The position numbers and the translations under genes were made by a program. Positions 1-8,049 of a DNA stretch of 9,609 nucleotides are shown piece by piece. The DNA comes from Gemmatimonadota bacterium (GTDB lineage: Bacteria > Gemmatimonadota > Gemmatimonadetes > Longimicrobiales > Gaopeijiaceae). Below the pieces are notes generated by a model. It was not told the origin of the DNA and did not search any database. It saw only the letters and a program-made list of their open reading frames with translations. The stretch is taken from assembly GCA_018678395.1 (NCBI GenBank), contig JAHHMJ010000651.1, positions 1 to 9,609 of the forward strand. The letters are read 5' to 3'. Positions within the stretch are counted from its first letter, which is position 1, and every line of letters starts with the position of its first letter.

Positions 1-174
1 CACCTGGGGACCGCCCCCGACTGGTCCGACCGGTGGCACATGGACGAGGTCGGGGTCGTGGACCTGCAGATCTTCCGGCCCACGCGCCGCGGCCGTCTAC
101 TGCTCGCGGCGGCTCGCGCCGAGGACCGGATCGGTACCGCGCCCGGTCAGGGCGGACCCCGGCTCGCGTCCTGA
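1..174 (+). CDS. C-terminal end of an unidentified protein (partial, 5' end outside window)
   Basis: Frame 1 is open from the first base to a TGA at 172-174, giving 57 residues with no start codon required in the window. Nearly every codon ends in G or C, the bias of the other real genes here, which argues for true coding. The peptide contains WHMDEVGVVDLQIF followed by a basic/aliphatic stretch (RGRLLLAAARAEDRIG) and a Gly/Pro-rich tail. I do not recognise the family. No membrane segment or catalytic motif is visible in this fragment. It runs toward the NRPS and the two stop codons are only 13 bases apart, so transcription is convergent. A 5-bp inverted repeat (171-175 with 187-191) spans the junction but is too weak to call a terminator. 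Confidence 0.6.
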   Translation, partial: HLGTAPDWSDRWHMDEVGVVDLQIFRPTRRGRLLLAAARAEDRIGTAPGQGGPRLAS

Positions 175-187
175 GCGTCCCGGCGCC

Positions 188-3100
188 TCAGCCGCCACGC
201 CGCCGCCGCATCATCTCTCGGCGGCGGGCTCCGCGCTCGGCGCTCGCATCGAGAGCCGGTGAGTCCGTGCCGGTCGGCGAAAGGTGTTCTGCGAGGCTGG
301 CGATGGTCGGAAAGCGATAGAGGTCGATGAGTGAGATCGGCTGAGCGATCTGCTCTCCCAGCAGGCGATGAAGCTGAACGACCAGCAGGGAGTGGCCGCC
401 GGCGTCGAAGAAGTTGTCGGTCGTGCCGATGACGTCCACGCCCAGGACCCTCTGCCAGGCTTCGACCAGAGACGCTTCGAGGGCATTGGCGGGCGCAACC
501 GCGGGCTGGGTTCGGGCCGCGCCCGAGTCGGGCGACGGTAGTGCCCCGCGATCGACCTTCCCGTTGGGCGTGAGCGGCATGGCGTCGAGCGGCACGAGAT
601 GGCCGGGGACCATGTACGACGGGAGTTCTTCGCCGAGGGCGCGCCGAACGGCGTCCGCATCGAAGGGCTCCTGGGCGACGACGTAGGCCACGAGCCGCTG
701 ATCTCCGGGGACGTCCTCGCGCAGAACCACGGTCGCGTGGGTGACCGTCGCCATCCTCTCTAGGGCGGCCTCGATCTCACCGGGCTCGATGCGATGGCCC
801 CGCACCTTTACCTGATCGTCGACTCGGCCCAGGAACTCGAGAACTCCGTCCGGACGCTGCCGCGCGAGGTCGCCGGTGCGATACATGCGGGGCGCGCGAC
901 CTCCGGACGTCTGGTCGTTCGGCGCGAAGGGGTCCGCACGAAAGCGATCCGCCGTGAGCTCGTCGCGCTCGTGGTACCCGCGGACGACGCCTCTGCCGCC
1001 GATCCAGAGGTCGCCGGGCACACCCGCCGGTACGGGCTCGCCCCCGGAATCGAGCACGTAGATGCGGGTGTTCGCGATGGGTCGGCCGATGGGTACCGCT
1101 CCGTCGGCGTCGACGTCGTGTGTGGTCGACCAGATCGTGGTCTCGGTCGGCCCGTACATGTTCGTGACCCGCCCGCCCCCGGCGGCTCGCAGCGCCGAGG
1201 AGAGGGACTCCGGGAAGGCCTCCCCCCGACCATGAGGTGCCCGACCTCGGCGAGCGCTGGCTCGACGTCGGGCTGCTCGAGGAGGAGTCGAGCCATGGAG
1301 GGCGTGCATTGGAGGTGGGTCACCCCGCGCTCTCGCAGTTGGCGGGCGAAGCCCCACGGGTCCGGCGCCGCGGTTGCCACGGGGTCGCCGGTCGACGTCG
1401 GGGTCGCCACATCTGCAGACGTCGCCGCATCCGCGGATGCCGACTCGTTACGCCCCTCGAAGACCGCGTTGCTGCGATCTCGGACCTCCTTGAGCAGCGG
1501 AAGGCCCGCGAGGACGTCCGACGTGTCGACGCCGAAGTCCAACAGACACGCGATCTCGTCGACGCCGATCGCCGCACACCGCGCCACGATGTCGACGCAG
1601 GTGTCGGGGGTGCCGAAGAGGCCGCTGGTCTCGTAGTAGCGGTCGAAAGCGAAGTCCAGAATGGCCTCGCTCTCTTCGTCGGTGAGGCTCCCCAGATCGA
1701 TGTCGTCGGGAGTCGAGTCCGGGCCGCCGGGGCGCTTGAAGGCCGGGAAGGTCCACGCGAAGCCGAGCACCAGCTTCATCGACGCGCGCAGATAGTCCTT
1801 CATGGGCTCGCGGACGAGCGTCCGCACCGCGTCATCGTCGTCGCCGACGAAGGTGTGGAGCATGAGGGTGACGGTCCCTCCCTCCGGATCGAGGCCCGCC
1901 TCTCGCCGGGCGTCGCGGTAGGCGGCGATCTTCTCGGCCACCTCTTCGAGCGACTGCCCGAGGAGGTGGGTGAGCACGTTCGCCCCCATGCGGCCGGCCA
2001 TGCGGTAGGTGTCCGGGTTTCCGGCCGTCGTGATCCAGAAGGGAAGCTCGGGCTGTACGGGGCGGGGCAGCGAGGTGACCTCGACGGCGTCACCCAGCGG
2101 GTTGGTGAACGAGACCGCTTCTCCCCGCCAGAGGCGGCGGATCACGTCGATCTCGTCGACCATGACGCGTTTCTGGTCGCCGTAGGTCTCGGGCCGCAAC
2201 ACGAAGTCGTTCGGCTGCCAGCCCGCCGCGAAGGCGAGCCCGACCCGGCCGGCCGAGAGGTTGTCGACGACCGCCCACTCCTCGGCGATGCGAATCGGAT
2301 GGTGGAGGGGCGACACGACGCTGCCGGAGCGGATCGAGACGCGCTCCGTCACGGCCGCCAGGGCCGCGCCGGTGACCGACGGATTGGGGAAGGGGCCGCC
2401 GAACGCGTGGAAGTGTCGCTCCGGGGTCCAGACCGAGTCGAAGCCGTTGCGATCGAAGTAGCGGCCGGCGTCGAGCATGAGCCGGTACTTGTCCGGGCCC
2501 GGTCCGTCGTCGTTGCCCCACATGAACAACCCGAACTGCATGCCCCGATCGCGCAGGCGCCGGTCGTCGACGGCGTGGGAATCGCCCCGCGGTCCGGTGC
2601 CCCTGCCAACGGCGCCCGCGCCGGAGGTGCCCGCAGCACGCTCCCGGTCGCGGTAGATCACCACCTCGAATCCGCGCGCGAGGGTCCAGAACAGCTCGAG
2701 CACCGAGATGTCGAACGAAAGGCTGGTCACGGCCATCCATACACCCGGAGGGTCGTGGTCGATGACCGCGTCCATGCCGGTGAAGAAGTTCGCGACGTTG
2801 CCGTGCTCGACGAGAACGCCCTTCGGACGTCCCGTGCTCCCGGAGGTGTAGATGACGTAGGCGAGGTCGTCGGGGCCGACCTCTCGCACCGGGTGCCGCA
2901 GCTCCGGGGTGCGCCCACCGTCGGCGGACTCCTCCAGGCAGTCGACGACCGCGCGCGAGCCGGCCGAGAGGAATGCAGGCGCGGGGCCCGCGGTCACCAC
3001 CCGCTCGACGCCGGCGTCGTCGAGCATGAAGCGGATGCGCTCCTGCGGGAAGTCGGGATCGAGCGGCAGATACGCCCCGCCCGCCTTGAGGATGGCGAGG

Positions 3101-5025
3101 GTGGCCACCAGCAGCTCGGGGGAGCGCTGCACGTACACGCCGACCACCCGTCCGGGGCCGACTCCACCGGCTCGTAGCCGGTCGGCGAGCGTTTCGGCTC
3201 TGGAATCGAGTTCGCCGTAGGTCAGCGTGCGATCCTCGAAGCGTACGGCGACCCGGTCCGGCTCCCGGCGCGCCAGCGCATCGAAGCGCTCGTGCACCAG
3301 GGATTCGTCCAGCGGGGTGGCCGTATGGTCGTCGAGGTCGAGCAGCGACCGGCGCTCCGCACCGTCGACGGCGGGTACCGCCTGCCAGGGTGTACTCGGA
3401 GCGTCCAGTCCCCGTCGGAGCAGGGTCGACAGCCCTTCGGCCAGCGTCCGAGCCGTGGCGAGGTCGATCCGCCCGGGATCGAACTCCAGCGCCAGGTGGG
3501 CTGCCCTCGGATCCACCACCAGCGTCAGCGGCGGCCGCCCCTCGGAGGTCGGCGCAGGCGTGTTGGCGCCGCTGCCGGTGCGGACCGCGACGGGGACACG
3601 CGGCGTCACGGAACCCGATCCGTCGGTGAGTTCCGGCCGGCGTGACACCAGGTCGGTCAGGAAAGCGCCGTCGTCGCGCTCCTCGGCCAGCCGAGCGGCG
3701 GCGAGGCGGATGACCCCCTCGAAGTCACCGCCGGGCTCGGGGGTCACGCGCAGCGGACGCCACGGCGAGAAGAGCGCGGCCTCGAGTGGGCTCGTGGTCG
3801 CGTCCGCGTCGAACCACGCCAGATCGAACGGACTCCGGCGGCCCCAGCGCGCCAGGAGGATCACCCAGGCGGCGACGACGGTCGCCTCGAAGCGGGCCTC
3901 GTCGAGCGCCGGATTCTCGGGTACCGCGACGTCCACCGTGCGCATCGCGTCGGCGGCCTCCGTGTCTCCCGCTCCGACCGCGGGGAAGCCCGGGGCCTCG
4001 AGCGCCGCGAGGCGGCGCTGAGTCCGGTCCTCGTGGCGGGCTGCGGCAGCGACCGCCGAGTCGAGGGCCTCGACCTCATCGGGGTCCGGCAGCGGGAGCG
4101 AATCCCCCGGCACGAGGGCCGGAAGAGCACGGGCCTCGGCAGCGCCGGGCTCCACGGGAGTCCCCGTGAGCGTCGACAGCGCGGTGATATGCAGTCGTCC
4201 CGCGCCGGTCGCGATCGTCCACCCGGTCTCGTCCCGCGCGATCACCGTACCGGGCTCCGGAGCGCCCTCGCCCGAGTCGCCTTCGTACGCTCGGGCCCCG
4301 ACCACGATCCAGCCACGGCGAGCACCGTCGAGCAGCTTGGCCCGGCCGAGCGGGTTGGCGTAGGGCCCGAAGTCGAGCGCCCGGACGCGGTTCGCGAGTT
4401 CGCGCGCAGGACGCCGCCAGTCCAGCAATCCGGCCCGGTCGGGCCGATCCGAGCGATAGTGGATGCGTCGCTCGCCGGCCGGCTGCGGACGGGCGACCAG
4501 CGTACCCGCGGCCAGTTCCGCCACCAGGGTGGGGAAGCCGTCCCGGGCGGCGGCGAAGCACTTCATGTTCAGGGACAGCGAGGTGTCGTCGTCGGCGACC
4601 GGCACCGGAGTCTCGAGCAGGATCCCGCCGGTATCGATCCCGGTCGTGATCTCGTGCCAGGTCACGGCCCAGTCGGTCGCTCCGTCCATCAGACCCCACG
4701 CCGGCACGTTGAGCCCGGCTCGGGCCGGGAGGGGGCCGTCGTGGAAGTTGATCGCCATCCCCCGCGGGAGGTCCAACAGCGCGTCCGGGAGAAGCCGAAG
4801 CCACGTGATCGCGAAGAGGTGATCGAACGGGTCCGAGGCGAGGACGTCGAGCATCGCCTCGGGTGCGACGACGGCGAGTCCGCGGTCGCGGGCCCAGGTG
4901 GCGATGCGGGGTGTGTCCGTGATCACGCCCCGGACGTCGTGGCCCTGATCGGCGAGGTGGCCCGTGCACTCCGTCAACAACGTGTCGGAGCCGATGACGA
5001 AACAGCTGAAGGTGGGACGGGACAT
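188..5025 (-). CDS. Single-module NRPS: formyltransferase, C remnant, A domain split by a luciferase-like monooxygenase, PCP (one frameshift)
   Basis: This gene encodes about 1612 residues if one missing base at 1222-1227 is restored. Domain order: formyltransferase (about 1-310), the C-terminal lobe of a condensation domain (about 340-566), adenylation core A1-A4 (about 590-795), an inserted FMN-type luciferase-like monooxygenase (829-1186), A5-A10 (to about 1495), a carrier domain with Ser1546, and a basic tail. Visible A motifs are LTYGEL (601), YTSGSTGRPKG (726), SFDISVLE (Asp772), MYGPTETT (1290), YRTGDL, GRVDDQVKVRGHRIEPGE and NGKVDRG (Lys1490). The specificity residues read D-I-L-Q-M-G-M-I-W-K, close to the classical glycine code DILQLGLIWK. 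I infer that it loads glycine on its own PCP, formylates it and oxidises it. Start choice: the ATG at 5025 begins the formyltransferase fold (MSRPTFSCFVIG) and has a GAGAG seven bases upstream. The same frame stays open far upstream, but only as antisense of the protease gene. NCBI-style naming would probably be MupA/Atu3671 family monooxygenase. No thioesterase or second module follows. Confidence 0.93.
250..460 (-). other. Peptidyl carrier domain and basic C-terminal tail of the NRPS
   Basis: A single carrier domain follows A10. The 4'-phosphopantetheine site is Ser1546 in DNFFDAGGHSLLVVQL, a textbook carrier motif. The following helix (LIDLYRFPTIASLAEHL) completes the fold. After a Pro/Ser/Thr-rich spacer the protein ends with an arginine-rich tail (ERGARRREMMRRRRGG). 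No thioesterase, reductase or docking condensation domain follows, so product release or transfer must rely on another protein or on hydrolysis. Confidence 0.9.
1222..1227 (-). other. One-base frameshift in a homopolymer inside the NRPS A domain
   Basis: On the coding strand the sequence reads ATGGTC followed by six G and then AGGCC. Conserved A-domain sequence continues without a gap only if a seventh G is added, giving MVGGEAFPESL. Without it the frame runs into Arg/Ser/Pro-rich sequence. Both sides are well conserved: GVTHLQCTPSMARLLLEQ before, VTNMYGPTETT after. A missing base in the G run is therefore clear. It may be a sequencing undercall or a real mutation. Residue numbering after 1268 in this annotation assumes the restored base. 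Confidence 0.9.
1403..1438 (-). repeat. Tandem 18-bp in-frame repeat in the NRPS linker after the monooxygenase
   Basis: Two abutting 18-bp units (1403-1420 and 1421-1438) agree at 14 of 18 positions and encode SADAAT and SADVAT. They form part of the Ala/Ser/Thr/Asp linker that joins the monooxygenase back to the A domain. Being a multiple of three, copy changes would only alter linker length. It looks like a flexible hinge between the two catalytic folds. Confidence 0.6.
1468..2541 (-). other. Luciferase-like FMN monooxygenase domain inserted in the A domain between motifs A4 and A5, residues 829-1186
   Basis: The inserted domain begins at MQFGLFMWGNDDG and ends near LLKEVRDRSN, about 358 residues, which is the size of a whole luciferase-like monooxygenase. 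Family hallmarks include the WTPERHFHAFGGPFPNPSV block, SVVSPLHHPIRIAEEWAVVD, the glycine-rich GRVGLAFAAGWQPNDFVL segment and FWITTAGNPDTYR. These enzymes use reduced flavin and O2. Both joints are low-complexity linkers: a Gly/Ala/Arg-rich stretch upstream (about 796-828) and an Ala/Ser/Thr/Asp-rich stretch downstream (about 1190-1220). Motifs A1-A4 lie before it and A5-A10 after it, so it is a true insertion, not a separate module. Likely substrate is the aminoacyl group on the adjacent PCP. In myxothiazol and melithiazol synthetases such a domain oxidises PCP-bound glycine at the alpha carbon. Confidence 0.92.
3328..4008 (-). other. Condensation-domain remnant (C-lobe only), residues about 340-566
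   Basis: The segment between the formyltransferase and the A domain has the look of the second half of a condensation domain: an ARFEATVVAAWVILLARWG helix, a FDLAWFDAD strand, a PLRVTPEPGGDFEGVIRL segment, a PPLTLVVDP strand, and the ending ERRSLLDLDD that usually precedes the A domain. It is only about 220 residues where a full C domain is about 450, and I find no HHxxxDG catalytic motif. It cannot be an active condensation domain by the standard mechanism and is probably a structural spacer. I recall related formyltransferase/monooxygenase NRPS proteins having a similar spacer. The assignment rests on pattern likeness, not on a diagnostic motif. Confidence 0.6.
4090..5025 (-). other. Formyltransferase (F) domain of the NRPS, residues about 1-310
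   Basis: This N-terminal domain resembles methionyl-tRNA formyltransferase, which transfers the formyl group of 10-formyl-tetrahydrofolate to an amine. The catalytic Asn-His-Asp triad is present as Asn93 and His95 (in INFHDGPLP) and Asp131 (in TGIDTGGIL). A smaller OB-fold-like C-terminal part follows (about 205-310, including VRALDFGPYANP and PGTVIARDETGWTI). In LgrA of linear gramicidin synthesis an F domain in front of A-PCP formylates the PCP-bound first amino acid. The same position here makes aminoacyl-PCP the likely acceptor. A hydroxylamine or side-chain amine made by the monooxygenase is the alternative. The fold call is strong, the acceptor is inference. Confidence 0.88.
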
Positions 5026-5093
5026 CGATGCGCTCTCGGGATCGGAGACCAGGCCCCCGGGGGGTCGAGGGGGGGCGCCTCGCGCGTTCAAAG

Positions 5094-5139
5094 GTAGATC
5101 CGGACGATGGCGAACCGTAGATCCCGACGGGTGTGAACC
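5094..5139 (+). repeat. Two tandem copies of a 23-nt direct repeat in the divergent intergenic region
   Basis: Copy 1 spans 5094-5116 and copy 2 spans 5117-5139, directly abutting. They agree at 18 of 23 positions, sharing GTAGATCC at the start and GAACC at the end, with a central GACG. The spacing is roughly two helical turns, so a protein could bind both copies on one face of the DNA. The repeat lies between the divergent starts at 5025 and 5230, where an operator could control either gene. No regulator is encoded in the window, and the binding role is inference. Confidence 0.45.
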
Positions 5140-5149
5140 GACGGGCCGT

Positions 5150-5165
5150 GGGGCGTGTACGCCCC
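5150..5165 (+). promoter_or_regulatory. Short inverted repeat upstream of the M16 protease gene
   Basis: GGGGCG and CGCCCC flank a four-base spacer TGTA, a 6-bp GC stem just after the tandem repeat and 64 bases before the chosen protease start. It could be an operator half-site pair or a 5'-leader hairpin. A second short one lies at 5178-5190 (CGGCC, GCA, GGCCG). At this GC content such short stems arise often, so the call is weak. I could not pick convincing -35 and -10 boxes for either gene. Confidence 0.25.
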
Positions 5166-5218
5166 GTATGCGAGGCTCGGCCGCAGGCCGCCCTCGTTGA
5201 AGCCCGCTTCTTCGTTCC

Positions 5219-5222
5219 GGAG
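5219..5222 (+). promoter_or_regulatory. Ribosome binding site deciding the M16 start
   Basis: GGAG lies seven bases before the GTG at 5230. It favours this start over the GTG at 5155, which lacks a comparable purine-rich site at good spacing. The 5230 start also places a basic residue pair directly before a hydrophobic run, as expected for a signal peptide. Confidence 0.55.
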
Positions 5223-5229
5223 TCGTCCC

Positions 5230-8049
5230 GTGGTACCTGCTGGAATCCGTCGTTTCGCCTCGTCTGTCGTCACGGTCGTACTCGTCGCCATCCCCGGTGT
5301 CGGCCAGGGGCAGCAGATCCCCATGGACACGCCATTGCCGGTGGATCCGGCCGTGCGCATCGGCCAGCTCGAGAACGGGCTGACCTTCTTCGTCCGCGAG
5401 AACTCGCGTCCGGCCTCCCGCGCGGAGCTGCGGCTGGTCGTCGACGCCGGGTCGATTCTCGAGACCCCCGAGCAGCGTGGTCTGGCCCACCTCCTGGAGC
5501 ACATGGCCTTCAACGGAACGGCCAACTTCGAGAAGCAGGAGCTGGTCGATTACCTGGAATCGGTCGGTATGGCGTTCGGCCCCTCGGTCAACGCGTACAC
5601 GAGCTTCGACGAGACCGTGTACATGCTGCAGATCCCCACGGACAGTGCAGAGATCGTGGCCACGGCCTTCCAGATTCTCGAGGACTGGGCCCACCGGATC
5701 ACGCTCGACCCGGCAGAGGTGGACCAGGAGCGTGGGGTGGTGATCGAGGAGTGGCGGCTGGGCCGCGGCGCCGCAGCGCGCATGTCCGACCAGCAGCTCC
5801 CGGTCATGTTCGAGGGGTCGCGCTACGCCGAACGGCTGCCGATCGGCGACCCGGAGGTCCTGGAGTCGTTTCCGCAGGAGGCGATCGAGCGCTTCTACCG
5901 GGACTGGTACCGGCCGGATCTGATGGCCGTCGTCGCGGTCGGGGATTTCGATGCCGACGAGGTCGTGGATCGCATCCGGAACCACTTCGGCCGCATCGAG
6001 GCCCGCAGCGGACCGGAGCGGACGGCGTTCACGGTGCCCGACCGGGAGGGTACCCGGTACGCCATCGCCTCCGATCCGGAGGCCAGCGCCTCCCGGATCG
6101 CGCTGCTTTCCCTGCAGGATCCGCAGCCGGTCGCAACCGTCGGCGACTACCGGCGCTCCCTGGTGGAAGGGCTGTCGAACCGGATGCTGAACGACCGACT
6201 GGCCGAGCGCGCGCAGCAGGCCGATCCTCCCTTCGCCTTCGCGGCTGCGGCGCGCGGGCGGTTCGTACGGCCCAAGAGCGCCTATCAGCTCGTGGCCGTG
6301 GTTCCCGAGGACGGCCATGCGCGCGGGATGGAGGCGGTCCTGACCGAGGCGGAGCGGGCGGCGCGGCACGGCTTCACCGAGACCGAGCTGGAGCGCGCGA
6401 AGCTGGACCTCCTGCGAGGCCTGGAGCGGGACTACACCGATCGCGAGAACCAGCCGTCGGCGCGCTTCGCCGCCGAGTACGTGCAGCGTTTCCTGACCGA
6501 CGGCCCGATCCCGGGCATCGACTTCGCGTTCGGCGCCGGCCAGGCGCTGGTCCCCGGGATCCAGATCGACGAGGTCGACGCCGTGGCCCGGGAGAATCTG
6601 GCGGTCGAGCAACGCGTGATCCTCGTCGATGCGGTCGAGAGCCCCAACGTGACCGTGCCGGCGCCGGACGACCTCGGGCCGATCTTCGACCGCGTGGCGG
6701 CGTCCGACATCGAGCCGTGGGTGGACTCGTCGGTCGATCAGCCGCTCGTGGCCGAAGCGCCGCAGCCGGGCTCCGTCGTGGCCGAAGAGCGGATGTCCGG
6801 CGTCGGGGTCACGACGTGGGAGCTCTCCAACGGCATTCGCATCTGGCTGAAGCCGACCGATTTCAAGGAGGACGAGGTCGTGCTGCGGGCCACCAGTCCG
6901 GGCGGATGGTCGCGGTCCGCCGAAGACGATCACCTGTCGGCGACCGTCGCCACGGCGTTGGTCCAGCAGGGGGGAGTCGGCGCCTTCTCGCGGATCGACC
7001 TGCAGAAAGCCCTGGCGGGGAAGGCGGTGGCCGTGGGTCCGTCGATCGGTCAGCGCACGGAGGGCTTCTCGGGTGGGGGCTCCCCGGACGACCTCGAGAC
7101 CCTGCTTCAACTCGTGTACCTCTATGCCACCGCCCCGCGCGAAGATACCGTGGCCTTCGAGGCGTTCCGCTCACAGATGTCGGCCCTGCTCGCCAACCGC
7201 GGTGCCAGTCCCGTCGCGGCCTTCTCCGACACGCTGTCGCTGACGCTGGCGCAGTACCATCCGCGAGCCGAGCCGGTCACCGCCGCGTCGCTGGACGAGA
7301 TCGATCTCGGTCGGGCGGTGGACTTCTATCGGGATCGGTTCGCGAGCGCCGAGGACTTCGACTTCGTGCTCGTCGGAGCGTTCGACGTCGATGCCGTTCG
7401 GCCGCTCGTGGAGCAGTGGCTCGGCGGACTGCCGGCGGCCGCTCGGGACGACGATTGGGTCGATCTCGGTATCACTCCGCCCCCGGGCGTCGTCGAGAAG
7501 GTCGTGCGGGCGGGGGTCGAGCCCCAGAGCCGCACCGTCGTGATCTTCCACGGTCCCATGGACTACCGTCCGGACGAGCGTGCGACCCTGAGGGTCCTCG
7601 CAGCCGTGGTCGAGACCCGGTTGCGCGAGGAACTCCGCGAAAGCCTCGGCGGGACGTATTCGGTGTCGGTGAGTCCCGGGTACGAGCGGCTGCCCGACGG
7701 ACGCTACACGCTGCAGGTGGGCTTCGGTTCGGACCCCGAGCGGGCCGAGGAGCTGCGGGCGGCCGTGTTCGCCGAGATCGATCGGCTCAAGGCGGAGGGA
7801 CCCTCGGACGAGGACGTGGCGAGCGCCCTCGAGGGTGCGCTCCGATCCCTGGAGACCAGCCGCGAGTCGAATGCGTGGTGGGCTACGCAGCTGCTGGGCG
7901 CGATGGAGACCGGCGAGGATCCGACTCTGACGACGGCACCGGAACGCTACGACGGGATCGATGCCGCCCGAGTCCAGGAGGCCGCTCGGCGATACCTCGA
8001 TGGGGACCAGTACGTCTCGGTGGTGCTGTTGCCGCGCGCGGGTGCCTGA
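5230..8049 (+). CDS. Secreted M16 family zinc metallopeptidase (PqqL-type, two M16 halves)
   Basis: The protein is 939 residues from the GTG at 5230, a normal length for PqqL-like periplasmic M16 proteases. An N-terminal signal peptide is visible: basic GIRR, hydrophobic FASSVVTVVLVAI, small residues to about residue 29. The inverted zinc motif HxxEH is HLLEH (87-91), with Glu174 in ERGVVIEEW as the probable third zinc ligand. An active M16 domain and its partner fill the first half. The second half repeats the fold (from about residue 545) without HxxEH, as expected for the inactive lobe. Arg803 and Tyr810 in RESLGGTYSVSV match the conserved Arg/Tyr pair that helps shape the active site. It probably degrades peptides or small unfolded proteins in the periplasm. 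It is divergent from the NRPS, and nothing links the two functionally except the shared intergenic region. The sequence is intact, with no frame problem. An upstream in-frame GTG at 5155 would add 25 residues before the signal peptide and is less likely. Confidence 0.92.
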   Translation: MVPAGIRRFASSVVTVVLVAIPGVGQGQQIPMDTPLPVDPAVRIGQLENGLTFFVRENSRPASRAELRLVVDAGSILETPEQRGLAHLLEHMAFNGTANFEKQELVDYLESVGMAFGPSVNAYTSFDETVYMLQIPTDSAEIVATAFQILEDWAHRITLDPAEVDQERGVVIEEWRLGRGAAARMSDQQLPVMFEGSRYAERLPIGDPEVLESFPQEAIERFYRDWYRPDLMAVVAVGDFDADEVVDRIRNHFGRIEARSGPERTAFTVPDREGTRYAIASDPEASASRIALLSLQDPQPVATVGDYRRSLVEGLSNRMLNDRLAERAQQADPPFAFAAAARGRFVRPKSAYQLVAVVPEDGHARGMEAVLTEAERAARHGFTETELERAKLDLLRGLERDYTDRENQPSARFAAEYVQRFLTDGPIPGIDFAFGAGQALVPGIQIDEVDAVARENLAVEQRVILVDAVESPNVTVPAPDDLGPIFDRVAASDIEPWVDSSVDQPLVAEAPQPGSVVAEERMSGVGVTTWELSNGIRIWLKPTDFKEDEVVLRATSPGGWSRSAEDDHLSATVATALVQQGGVGAFSRIDLQKALAGKAVAVGPSIGQRTEGFSGGGSPDDLETLLQLVYLYATAPREDTVAFEAFRSQMSALLANRGASPVAAFSDTLSLTLAQYHPRAEPVTAASLDEIDLGRAVDFYRDRFASAEDFDFVLVGAFDVDAVRPLVEQWLGGLPAAARDDDWVDLGITPPPGVVEKVVRAGVEPQSRTVVIFHGPMDYRPDERATLRVLAAVVETRLREELRESLGGTYSVSVSPGYERLPDGRYTLQVGFGSDPERAEELRAAVFAEIDRLKAEGPSDEDVASALEGALRSLETSRESNAWWATQLLGAMETGEDPTLTTAPERYDGIDAARVQEAARRYLDGDQYVSVVLLPRAGA

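Noticed and set aside
171..191. CTGAG...CTCAG inverted repeat over the two facing stop codons
   Set aside because: The stem is only 5 bp with an 11-base loop and no T-run, and facing TGA/TCA stops produce part of the symmetry by themselves.
1237..4021. Several long plus-strand open frames opposite the NRPS
   Set aside because: They are low-complexity and His/Arg/Gly-rich, have no family features, and lie fully antisense to conserved NRPS domains.
5026..7110. Upstream extension of the NRPS frame on the minus strand, about 695 more codons
   Set aside because: It is antisense of the M16 protease, rich in Arg, Gly, Asp and His with no recognisable domain. The formyltransferase fold starts cleanly at the ATG at 5025.
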